Assembly (NCBI GenBank): GCA_951804985.1
Contig: OX638134.1
Span: forward strand, 81,757,679-81,821,678
Direction: 5' to 3'
DNA length: 64,000 nt
From: Dryomyza anilis
Taxonomy: Eukaryota > Arthropoda > Insecta > Diptera > Dryomyzidae
The notes under the pieces were generated by a model. That model was given only the letters and a program-made list of their open reading frames with translations. It did no database searches and was not told where the DNA came from. Shown piece after piece: positions 25,207-36,181 of this stretch (position 1 is the stretch's first letter; each line of letters opens with the position of its first letter). Both the position numbers and the translations under genes were made by a program.

Positions 25207-27942
25207 TCATTTAGTTTTGGAACGCAATTTGCGCGCATTCGCCACATTCTCCTCCCACCATTTCACATACCATGTGGCACTGCGTTGCATAGCGATATCG
25301 CTATCCACCAGCGGTGTGTAGTCCATGTGAATTGAGGCACGCAAACGATTAAACATTAGCACGGAAGCGGTAAAGGAGCCTAGCGCACGCAACGAATAAT
25401 TGAGCCTGGTCTTGGTGAAGGGATACAATATCTTGCAGATCAATTCACCGAGGAATGCCAAGAAAAAGTACAGGAAATGTGGCAAATACCAGAGTGTTAG
25501 ATTAACTTTGAATTTTTGACCCATTAAAGCCATTTTCTGCACAAAACGTGATACATCATTGATGGGCGTATCGTCGGTGACAAAGATGGGCAGACCGGCG
25601 ATAGCTTTAGGTGTTGCTTTAAGAGTTTTATAGGCGCAAATGTGGCCCCAGGCGACGTTGCCTGTGAAATTAATAAAACTTTTATTAGTATATAGAATAA
25701 TAAAGAATTTCTAAATATTATTTACCTGCATAGACAACCTGTTGTTTGCCCCCAGCGCCCGCAATGCGTGGATAGCGATAACCGTTTTTCGAGAGGTAAC
25801 TAAAGACCTTGGGTATGAAATGGTTGTCGCCCTCGCCATAGCACAGTGGTGGTCGTATAGCAACCGTTGATAAATACTCTGGAAATTGTATAAGGTAAGT
25901 TTGCAAAAGTTTCAAAATGATAAATTTTCCTTTTTACCTCTTTGATTACACAGTGTCGCTCCATTTGAATTCAAAACAATCGTCTCTGCACGCAACTTCG
26001 ATGACGAATAACCGGGTATCAAAAAGTTCTGATCAAAATCATTTGGATTCTGTGTATCGTACTTGGGCGTCAGCGCCTTTGACTCGGTCTGATTGATGAC
26101 AATGGTGAATGTGCTGCCTTTGAAGGGTACTAGGCATACAGAGGCGCAACTTGTGTAGATCAGTTGTTTGATGTTGTGCTGCACACATAATTCGACGACG
26201 GCACGTGTTCCTGCAGATAATTTTAATGTGTATTAGTTTTTTTTTTTAATTATATATTAAAACAATTAACATATACCATCGACATTTATACGTTCCAATT
26301 CATCATAGTTGGGTGGATATTCTATGCTGAGTGATGCGGCACAATGAAAGACGCTGTCTACGTCCTGAAAGAGTTTATCGACTGTTTCACGTTCGCAGAT
26401 ATCGGCAACGAAGGTTTTTAGTTTGTCGGATTTTGGATGATCTGAAAGAAAAACATTATATTGAGTTAAATAAATTGTATTTTTTGCAATTCGTATAAAG
26501 AATGGTTTTTTTTTTTGTTCATTGCGTCTCAGAAATAAAAGGTTTCAGTATTAGTTAAATTTTTAAGTTTTTTGCTAAAATCTAATTGCATAGTACATCC
26601 TGGTGTATAAGAATCAGAGGCGAAATAAGTTTAATTTATTGAAACTATAAAATTGAAAATATAAAATGTTTTAATTGCTTATTAGAAATTCTTTAATAGA
26701 CGTAAACGAAACGTTGATATAAAAATGAACGAGACATCTTTTTAATGATTATGTCTCTAATTGTGGTATGAAATGTTAAGATCTCATTATATAGAACAAT
26801 AGTATTATAACCGACAATTATCGAACGAAAACGTTGAACGAATTTAGATTGTTTTGAAAGAAGAAAATCTGCGTATTTATCAATGACCTTCTGTCATTGA
26901 CCCAGAACCCAATCCATTCGTTTGCAGATGATAGCAAGATTTGTCATTCATACTCGTTCAAAAAGCGCCCAACCTCTTTGGAGATTGAGAGTAAAAAACG
27001 CACTATGAATGACACACTCAATAATGACCTTAAAACAATCTCCGAGTGGGGTCTTGCAAATAGAGTTGATTTTAATGCACGCAAGACACAATGTTGTCTG
27101 TTATCTCACAAAAGAATGGATTCAACCCTACCTCCCCTTAATATGGGTGCTGTGGATATTGCAGAGTCAGCTGCTCTTGACGTTCTGGGCATATCAATTC
27201 AATGTGATCTCCGTTGGAATGATCACATATTTGACGTGTCGAAAGAGGCGGCCAAGTGCCTCCTGCTGACTTGCGCACTGTCTACACCACCTATATTCGG
27301 CCTAAGATGGAATACAATTCGCACATATGGGCAGGGGCTTCAAAATCTTCTTTGGAGTTCCTGGATCGAATCCAACAACGTGCAATATATTTAATAGGGG
27401 ATGAAAATATTTCATCCTCTATTGGTTCTCTTGAGCACCGAAGGACCGTAGTGTGTGTAAGCCTGTTTTATAGGTATTACAATGGTAAGTGTTCGAGGGA
27501 AATACATGGCCTGATTCCACCAGGTCGTGTGTCCTCTCGTTCTACTAGGGCATCGAACCAAGCCCACCCCTTCGTAGTTCACTCGGCTCTCAATAGAACC
27601 ACGCATTACCGTGAGAATTCGTTATTCAGTCGCACGATACGTTTGTGGAACAATCTCCCTGCGTCTGTTTTTCCCGACATTTTTGATATTGGCAAGTTCA
27701 AAACAAACATTCACCGACACTACTCTATCTTTCCTCCCTCCTCTTACCTATAATCCTTTCATACGATCAACACTATGCATTGCATGAATAGGGGGCATCC
27801 CCTGAGCGTCAACTTAAAAAAAAAAAAAAAAATCTAATCACGACCTCTTACTCAGTTTTTTCAAATTGCCTCAAGTTTTTGATCAAAGAAAATTTTAAGG
27901 TGTAAATTTTATTTAATGCATAACATTTAGTATGTTATAAAT

Positions 27943-27989
<47 letters not shown>

Positions 27990-30900
27990 TGGAGTCATAA
28001 AGGAGACCAATTTTTGAGTGTTTTATGAGCCCTCAGAAAAATTACTCATAAAAGTATCTCATTTAAGAATGTTTTCGGAGCACTCAAAAATATTAGTCAT
28101 AAAAGATTTATATTTAGAAGTTATTTAAGAGCACTCCAAAATTAGACTCCTAAAATCATCAAAAATAAAATTTTTTCTTATCGCTAATTAAAATTGACTC
28201 ATAAAAGTTCTATATTTTGGAATGTTTTAGGAACGCTCCAAAATTTGACTTATAAAAGAGTCTCATTCATGAGCGCCTTATGAGCCCCCTCAAATGAAAC
28301 CCATTAAATTTAAGAGTATTTTAGGCGCACTCAGACAAGAGTGTCATAAAAGTATCTTATTTATGCTGGCTTTAGGAGCCTACTGTTTAAATAAAATTGA
28401 TATACTAATATTCGTTTTGAATTTGAAATCAAATGAAAATTCATTTCATTAGTGTAAATTCAACAGACAAACCTACATATTTACTGGATTTTTTTTTGAA
28501 ATGAATGCATTTTCTCACTGATGTCTGGACTAAGAAAAACATGAACACGTACTATTCATTTCAGACACATTATATCCCAATAAACATTTGCCCTTGAATT
28601 AAATTGGTGTGCAAGTTTAAATCAAGTATTTTTCTCAATTTTGTGTGTTGAGAATAGCGTGGAGAAACGTTATTTAAAAAATTATAAAATATAGCATTCT
28701 CCATCAAAACGTCTTTTTACTATCCATCCAGTTATTCAAATTATATTCCAATGTACAACTAACTTGAAATCTACACACATATCGAAGTTGAAAGAAACAT
28801 TTTAAACAATTTAAAATATACTATTATTTCAAACTAAGCTAAGTATACACTTGTTAATGGCTTGAATTTTACCCTATATTTATAGTTGATATTCACACAT
28901 TTACCTTAGTACATAAATAGCTTAATGGATATATGATATTCATATTAATTTACACAATAAAACTACACTAGTTTGAAACTTGATGTTGATAATAATTCTC
29001 AACATATTCGCATATGGCATTTATCTGAAATCCAACAATATAAAAGAGAATTTAATAGTGAAATGGAACATGCATGTGAAATCGGAGAAGTATCAAATAT
29101 TGATCATCATTTAAGCGATTTCCGGATTTCAATAAAAGACACATGATGTAGAGGGTCTCCGAACAAACGCTTTAATAATTAAGATGCAACCATTGTAGAA
29201 TTTCGTAGTTAATAATGCAAAAATAATATTCAAACTATATAACACACATTTATAACACAAACATTGATAAATATAATTTTTCAGTTTGAAGTCTGAAAGC
29301 ACCGCCTTCGAATATAAAAAGAAAAATACAATTAAAGCATACATTTTACTTCAAACCAATCCCAAGTCAATTTCTAGCTCATTACAAGTGTAGAAAGTAT
29401 AGATTAGAAATAATAATTGTACAAGTTGTTCTCAAGTTTTTAAATAGTGTAGAATATTCATATGTTTGTGAGCTTATAGAATAGAAATTTTTAACCCAAA
29501 TTACTGTTTTTTATGAAGCTGCTATCAAGTTGATTTCACACTGTTTGATATCCACTTATATTTACATTTAGACTTAGTTGATTTAGACACTTGATATTAT
29601 ACTTTTTAATATAGTTACTATAGTTTATATAAACTATTTATGTAGTTATACTCAAGTCTTAAGAATTTGGGATTTCGACTTTATTATTAAAGCTTGGGGA
29701 ATAGTCGAAAAATATTATTGAAAACAAGGAAAATCAAAAAATATTCGCCAAGGCTTGACGAAATGTTTATTGGGATATTTCTGAAAAAAGAAAAACCGCA
29801 AAAATTAAGTAATTGTGGTGTCTAGAAATTCTCAAAAATGTGAATTTTTTAAGAATTTTTTTTGATATGATCAAAAATACGCGGATTTTTTCGCTGGGGT
29901 CGGGAGTATTTTTGGGCTCTTTTAAGTGCTCATATATGAGTATTTTAGGAGCAATAAAAGTCTCATAAATATGAGGGTTTTTGAGCTCATAGAATGGGGC
30001 CCTTTACCCAGAGAGCCTTTTTGTGCTCATTTAATTTATCGTCGTTGTACAACTAAAATTCGCCAACTAAATTTTTAAAATAACAATTGTTCATTTACAA
30101 AAATCTTTATATAACTTGTACCAAATGATAAGAAAATGTGAATCTATCAATTGGTATTTCAACTTCAAAAATGTATCAATTACTTTTTGTAATAATTACC
30201 AACAAAGTTGAAATTTAAGATTTTCATAAAAATGTATTTGGCGACTTTAAGTTCTACAACGACGATATATGAGTATTTTAGGAGCAATACAAGTCTCATA
30301 AATATGAGGGTTTTTATGGGGCCCTCTACCCAAGAGTCGGGAACTTTTTTGGGCTCTTTAAAGTACTCATAAATGAGGGTAACACTCATAAATAAGACAC
30401 ATTTAGGAATCTTAAAAGACTCAAAATGTTTGCTGGGATTTTATTTAATTTTAAAAGTATGAAAATTTATTAAGTGATCTTTATTTGACTCGATTGTTGG
30501 ATACTTAGACAAACCCATTGAAAGTTATACATTTATGCAAAACTGAATTCTACTGCTTTAAGGTTTCGTTGAAATGTCTAGAAATATTTGATGGACCAAA
30601 AAAAAATATATTGATTGAAAGTAGCGATGATCATTTGGTCTTGCTGCATGAGTCTTGCAAAATTTGACTATTAAAATTTTAAGCAAAGGAAGGTTTACAA
30701 ATAGCTTAATCTGCATACTTATTATGAAAAGGATTGGAATAATCATTAATATGCAGTTTCAACTATTTATATACCTTCCTTTGTTTAAAATTTTAATAGT
30801 CAAATTTTGCAAGACTCTTGCAACAAGACCAAATGATCATAACTAATTAAAAGAAGCATCAGAAAAGACTTTTTTTAAATGTTTATTTAATCTGAAGACT

Positions 30901-32830
30901 TAAAGAGTGATTTGAAAAACAAAAGCGGAATCATAAAATTACGCAAATTTTTATTTCATTTTTTTTTCAGACTTTCGCGTGTTAGTTAGGTCATTCTTAT
31001 ACTTATTTATTACCTTAGAAACAGTTTTTTGGAATAATTTTTAGTTCCCGAGATTTTTTTTAAAGTTCATTGTAAAGCATGAATAACACGATTTAACAAA
31101 CGTACAACGTTTGAATCAATTTTTAATAATTTTAATACATATTGTGTTTATTTATCGTGTGATTTCCCAATTTTTGTATAGAAAATTGGGGAATCACACG
31201 ATTGATATTAAAATTGTTTTGAAAATTGATTCAAAAGTTGGGCATTTATTCAATCGTGTGATTCAGGCTTAAGTTGTCTAGTGAAATAAATGTTCACAAT
31301 TTATTTTCTTACTTCCAATACTAAAAAGGTATAAATATATTTTTTGCATTCATTCCTAAGCCTCATGCAATGTTTATGATATTTGAAATAGATACATTTA
31401 ATAATGAGATGGGTAATTTGTTCGTGCGCAGTCCTTAGTATTTTGAAATCTACACACATAAAAATATTAGCTTGGCGTTCAGTTCTTTCATCGAATATTC
31501 ATTTGCATCTACCAACTGAAATTCATTTATGGTAAACAATGGTATGAAGCGTAACCAACTATTAGTTGAAGCAACTGCAACATTGATTGGGGAAACCAAC
31601 TTTTTATCGATTTTCAACTTTTTTATTTCCATTGCGACGGCAACTAAATTCAAAATGAGACATAACCAATATTTAGTTGACTTAACAGATAGTTAGTTAT
31701 AATAGGTTGTATCAAACTTTTTATCAATTTTAAACTTTTTATTTCCATTGCTACGGCAACTAAATTCAAAATGAGACATAACCAATATTTAGTTGACTTA
31801 ACAGATAGTTAGTTATAATAGGTTGTAGCAACCAATATTTATTTGATTCAACTGCGAAATCAGTTGTCTAGTATAAAAGCAATGCCAAAGCAGGACAACA
31901 TCAGTCGCACAGGCTTCACATTTTTCACTTTTTTTTGTGTGCCACGGACAGCGCGTGTCATGTGTAAAACAAAATTTGGAATTGTTTTAAGACTTGTTCG
32001 TGTTTACTGTTCAGTTTTTTCATGCCCACATACACCTTCTTCAACAAGAGACATACTATTCTACAGAGTACTTGCTATTGTGTTTCTATATGTTGTATTT
32101 ATATATGCAGCACTAGCGCTCCAATGTGTTGCAAACACGAAGTCAGCAGCACAACAAGTCATCGGCCATTTCCGATCTCGGGAACGCTGTTGTGATGGCG
32201 GAAAATGGACGATTTCTTATAATTAAATTGGCTACCACAACTAAACAAATTGGTTGTGTCAATTGTATTCATTATTTTCAGTGTTGCAACAACTGAATCA
32301 GTCGAATATTGACAGAACTAATTAAATCGGTTGCCCCAACTGATACGTTCTTTGAGTGTATACACGCCTTTTCTTTTTTGTTATTAATTCAATTTTTTAT
32401 TCTTATTTTCATTAAAAAAAATGTGTTTCAAATGTTTAAACCATGGTTTAAACGATTTGAATTGGTATAAATTATGTATTTTGTATTGAGATTGAAAAAC
32501 AATTAAATAGAAAATGTTCATTCAACACTATGGAAAGTTGAAACATGTCTGATGCACCAATTTCGTAAATTAATTAAACCCCTTGGTTGTCTGATTTCAC
32601 AACGATTTCCGATTTCAAAATTTAGTTTATTATGAAATTAGTATGGCATTCCCTTTAAAAACTTACCAATGACATTTTCATATGGCTTAATATCCACCGA
32701 GCGTATTTCGCGAATACCCAGATTTTCGCTTTCCACAATCAGCTGTTTTATCAGATGCTGTCCGATGAAACCGCTGCCGCCAGTAACAAGCACCACTTCG
32801 CCTTTCTCGTTGAACATGTCTTGTGTAACT
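25207..32830 (-). CDS. 3beta-HSD-like extended short-chain dehydrogenase/reductase
   Basis: Five coding exons on the minus strand: 32817-32667, 26441-26277, 26210-25938, 25878-25726 and 25661-25207; together 1197 nt, 398 residues. Splice sites all fit GT-AG and the frame is continuous. The first coding exon begins at 32830 after an acceptor, with 13 nt of 5'UTR, so at least one non-coding exon lies upstream. The protein starts with a Rossmann loop GGSGFIG (residues 13-19), has the catalytic YSSSK motif at about 173-177 and a hydrophobic segment at about 301-328, as in membrane-bound 3beta-hydroxysteroid dehydrogenase/isomerase relatives. Such enzymes use NAD(P) to oxidise or reduce hydroxyl/keto groups of steroids or sterols, usually at the ER; the substrate here is unknown. 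It resembles Drosophila CG7724, which I recall as neighbouring rogdi, as here. Intron 1 (26442-32666) is packed with mobile elements. Confidence 0.9.
26871..27832 (+). mobile_element. 5'-truncated non-LTR retrotransposon (reverse transcriptase end)
   Basis: The + strand encodes the C-terminal part of a LINE reverse transcriptase, including the FADDS catalytic box near 26918 and a downstream thumb/tail region ending about 27753. The reading is split by a frameshift near 27260, so it is dead. It ends in 17 A (27816-27832). The sequence before the truncation is AAAATCT (26864-26870) and the tail runs into AATCT, which fits a short target duplication. Probably Jockey/CR1-type; clade uncertain. 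It lies antisense in intron 1 of the SDR gene. Confidence 0.85.
27947..27984. repeat. (AT)n microsatellite
   Basis: About 18 AT dinucleotides, just downstream of the LINE remnant. Confidence 0.9.
28572..29784. mobile_element. 1.2-kb TIR element (ATATCCCAATAAACATTT)
   Basis: Begins ATATCCCAATAAACATTTG and ends AAATGTTTATTGGGATAT. The interior (CTTGATATT and AAGTTGA-type repeats) has no coding frame of note. Located in intron 1 of the SDR gene. Confidence 0.6.
30041..30264. mobile_element. MITE with CGTCGTTGTA ends (uninterrupted copy)
   Basis: Starts CGTCGTTGTACAACTAAAA and ends TTAAGTTCTACAACGACG. It sits within the TCATAAAA repeat, which resumes after it with ATATATGAGTATTTTAGGAG, the same sequence as just before it near 29935. 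Same family as 24474-24792. Confidence 0.85.
30627..30840. mobile_element. 214-bp hairpin MITE
   Basis: Arms of about 66-80 bp are almost perfect inverse copies: the left arm has ATGATCATTTGGTCTTGC, GTCTTGCAAAATTTGACTAT and AAGCAAAGGAAGGT; the right arm has ACCTTCCTTTGTTTAAAATT and ends AAGACCAAATGATCAT. The high arm identity suggests recent origin or maintained pairing. Confidence 0.85.
31083..31264. repeat. Hairpin-forming inverted repeat
   Basis: The inner stem is ATCGTGTGATTTCCCAATTTT against AAAATTGGGGAATCACACGAT around 31155-31203, continued by outer arms with TTTGAATCAATTTT and AAAATTGATTCAAA. Likely a MITE. Confidence 0.7.
31440..32370. repeat. Interspersed repeat with internal 110-bp tandem duplication
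   Basis: The block GCAACTAAATTCAAAATGAG, ACATAACCAATATTTAGTTG, ACAGATAGTTAGTTATAATA occurs at about 31640 and 31757. The edges share the GGTTG/CAACC-rich composition of the repeats at 41349 and 58508. A 127-codon open frame at 31843-32226 resembles no family I know and is probably accidental. Confidence 0.55.
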
Positions 32831-33880
32831 CTAAAAATAAAAACAATAGAAATATTTTTAAAAATTAAATTAAAATTTTATGAATGCAGCAATTGACCTA
32901 GGAAGTCATTCGTTGTGACTTAGAAAACTGACCTAGTTGTAGACCTAGCGCAGACGTATTAAAAAATGCAAAAAACTATGAAAGCCGCTTGAACCTTGTT
33001 GGAGATGCGGATAATATTAAAATTGTAAACATTAAACAAGTTTGGCGCTTGAATTAACTTGGCCAGGGTCTAAGTTTAAAAGCCCGCTCAGTTCAGACAC
33101 AGAGTCAGGCAGTCAATGAGTCGGTCAAATCGCGCAGAATTCGGTTGCGCATGCGCACTAAAAACATAACTGGTTTCCCAACCATAGATATTGGGCAATA
33201 ACAGCATTATTTAATTGCCGCGGTAATGTTGCGAGGAAAACCTTGCGCGTAACAAGATGTTGTGCTGCAATTTAATTTAACTACCAACATTTTTTTATAA
33301 TTTTCTTTTGGTTAAATTTAATTTTGGTTAAATTTAATTAATGAAAAATGTCTACATACAAAAATTCAATTATTAAATCTTTTTTTTAATTACATGATAA
33401 TTTTATATTTAAATTTTTTTTTTTTATTTAAATTTTGAATTACTACAAGTTTAGAAAATCTGGTTTAAGCTGTTCTTATTACCGCCCTTTCAATTCAAAC
33501 GATTCAAATAATTAAACTACTTTTTACACTTACTTGCTCTGTAAACTAAACAAGTTATATAGTTTCTGAGTTTATCTTTTGGTTTTTCACGCGTACCACT
33601 TCCGTATGCTTTGCTATCCAGCGTTAGACTGATTTCTTCCAACCATCTACAATATCTACAGACATCAGTTGTGATCTGCTGCGTCTAGGCTAGCGGTATT
33701 CGCAGCACTCTTTCAATGACTCAATGCAGCTGAGAGTATTTTTTTATTTCACAGCACTTTTCATTGTTAATTGCTTAGCTGGTTGTGGAATCTTCAAAAT
33801 TGTTAACATTCTGCAATAACCTTGTAGGAAAAATTATGAATTAAATTATTATTAATCTAAATTAAATTTGTTATTAAAAA
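32831..33880 (-). promoter_or_regulatory. Upstream region of the SDR gene: possible 5'UTR exon and NRF1/Ewg-like site
   Basis: A minus-strand donor (GCAA then GTAAGTG) near 33537 could end a non-coding first exon lying at about 33538-33720. A perfect 12-bp palindrome TGCGCATGCGCA at 33146-33157 matches the NRF1/Erect wing motif and lies in a CpG-rich patch (33050-33260) unusual for this window. Which of the two is the true promoter cannot be decided. Confidence 0.35.
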
Positions 33881-35430
33881 TTCCAATTTTTCACTTAAAA
33901 TATAAATTTTAATTTTCACTAAAATTTCAATTTTGCACTAAAAATTTAATTTTTCACTGAAAATTCAATTTTTCACTAAAAAATTAAATTTTTCATTAAA
34001 AATTCAATTTTTCATTAAAAATTCAATTTTTCATTAAAAATTCAATTTTTCACTAAAAAATTAAATTTTTCATTAAAAATTCAATTTCTCATTAAAAATT
34101 CAAATTTTCATTAAAAATTCAATTTTTCACTAAAAATTCAATTTTTCACTAAAAATTCATTTTTTCACTAAAAAGTTAAAATTTCACTAAAAATTCAAAT
34201 TTTCACTAAAAATTCAATTTTTCACTAAAAATTCAATTTTTCACTAAAAATTCAATTTTTCACTAAAAATTCAATTTTTCACTAAAAATTCTATTTTGCA
34301 TTAAAAATTCAAATTTTCACTAAAAAATTAAATTTTTCATTAAAAATTCAATTTTTCATTAAAAATTCAATTTTTCATTAAAAATTCAATTTTTCACTAA
34401 AAATTCAATTTTTCACTAAAAATTCATTTTTTCACTAAAAAGTTAAAATTTCACTAAAAATTCAATTTTTCACTAAAAATTCAATTTTTCACTAAAAATT
34501 CAATTTTTCACTAAAAATTCAATTTTTCACTAAAAATTCAATTTTTCACTAAAAATTCAATTTTTCACTAAAAATTCAATTTTTCACTAAAAATTCAATT
34601 TTTCACTAAAAATTCAATTTTTCACTAAAAATTCAATTTTGCAATAAAAATTCAAATTTTCACTAAAAATTCAATTTTTCATAAAAATTCAATTTTTCAT
34701 AAAAATTCAATTTTTCATCAAAAATTCAATTTTTCATTAAAAATTCAATTTTTCACTAAAAATTCAATTTTTCACTAAAAATTCAATTTTTCACTAAAAA
34801 GTTAAAATTTCACTAAAAATTCAATTTTTCACTAAAAATTCAATTTTTCACTAAAAATTCAATTTTTCACTAAAAATTCAATTTTTCACTAAAAATTCAA
34901 TTTTTCACTAAAAATTCAATTTTTCACTAAAAATTCAATTTTTCACTAATAATTCAATTTTTCACTAAAAATTCAATTTTTCACTGAAAATTCAATTTTC
35001 CTAAAAATGTTTCACTAAAAATTCAATTTTTCACTAAAAATTCAATTTTTCACTAAAAATTCAATTTTTCACTAATAATTCAATTTTTCACTAAAAATTC
35101 AATTTTTCACTAAAAATGCAATTTTCCTAAAAATGTTTCACTAAAAATTCAATTTTTCACTAAAAATTCAATTTTTCACTAAAATTCAACTTTTCATTAA
35201 AAATTAAATTATTCACTAAAAATTGCATTTCCACCCACATAAAATTGAATTTTTCACTAAAAATTCATTTTTTCACTAAAATTCAATTTTCCAGTAAAAA
35301 TTCAATTTTTCGCTAAAAAAAAAATCAGTTTTTCATTAAAAATTAAATTTTTCATTAAAAATTAAATTTTTCACTAAAATTTCAATTTTTTACGAAAAAT
35401 TAAATTATTCAGGAAAAACTTAATTTTGCA
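33880..35430 (-). repeat. 19-bp minisatellite array B
   Basis: About 80 copies of CACTAAAAATTCAATTTTT, the exact reverse complement of the unit at 5046-6770. Variant units (CATTAAAAATTCAATTTTT, CTAAAAAGTTAAAATTTCA) recur in the same order near 34010-34200, 34340-34450 and 34710-34810, showing amplification of multi-unit blocks. It lies between the SDR gene's 5' end and rogdi's 3' end. Confidence 0.95.
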
Positions 35431-35439
35431 TTACAAAAT

Positions 35440-36181
35440 TAATGCAAAATTAAAATGTGCATTAACATACACAAAATAATAGTTTGACTTGATTGTATAA
35501 TATCATTAATAAATCATTTTCTTGTAATATCGTCATTTGTGTTTATTTGTAAATGCATATATAATAAAATAAAGAACATTTAGCGAACATATAATATTGA
35601 TAGTATATCATCAAAACGATAACATTGTTTAAAAATACAGAATATTTATAATATATATATATAGATAGAAACATATTTCAAAATAACTTCAATTTATGAG
35701 CTGTTGTTTCTCATATTTTGTAGTACCTGCACAATGTGTTTTACTTAGGAAAGATGAAGCTTATAAGGCAAAAGACCGACGCCACGCAACACTACTACAA
35801 CTCGTTACGTTTGTGCTTTTTTTAATTATAAATTGTATTTAGCTAAATAAAATATATATGCGCTGCTGTCTCTTAATGTTAAGTACATCTGTTTCATGCA
35901 GCTGATATTTGTCTGAAGTGAAAGTGAAGTTTTGTGCATCATCGGCGAGCGCTAGAAACCGCTGTGTCTATTTGTTTGTCTTTCTGCTGCAGTGGACGTA
36001 GACTTGTTTTAAAACTAACAAATTGTTTTTTCTATAGTTGCTTTAAAATACGCGTATTTAAAAAATATTCGATAATATAATATCGATTCAAAATTTAGTT
36101 TTTTTCTTTTGTATATTATTAAGCTAGATAAATAATGCACTTGATTTTTCATTTTTTTTTTCTTTTTAGTAACAGGCGCAC
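35440..36181. other. Intergenic region 3' of rogdi
   Basis: A/T-rich; a less A/T-rich patch at 35750-36010 contains no recognisable frame. It may hold the rogdi 3'UTR (read to the left from 36182) and distal control sequence of the SDR gene. Confidence 0.4.

Larger units (their letters stand above)
27985..30440. repeat. Degenerate ~65-bp TCATAAAA repeat region broken by insertions
   Basis: Units such as GACTCATAAAAGT, ATCTCATTTA, GAATGTTTTAGGAGCACTC recur at 27990-28385 and again at 29905-30040 and 30265-30435. The middle is replaced by a TIR element (28572-29784) and a MITE (30041-30264). The right end reads AAATGTTTGCTGGGAT. Confidence 0.65.

Noticed and set aside
27256..27753. A host gene on the + strand
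   Set aside because: Together with 26871-27260 it is a frameshifted LINE reverse-transcriptase end with a poly(A) tail.
31843..32226. 127-codon frame with cysteine and hydrophobic stretches
   Set aside because: It lies in a repeat-derived intronic region, has no recognisable domain, and its start lies in the repeated CAACTAA sequence.
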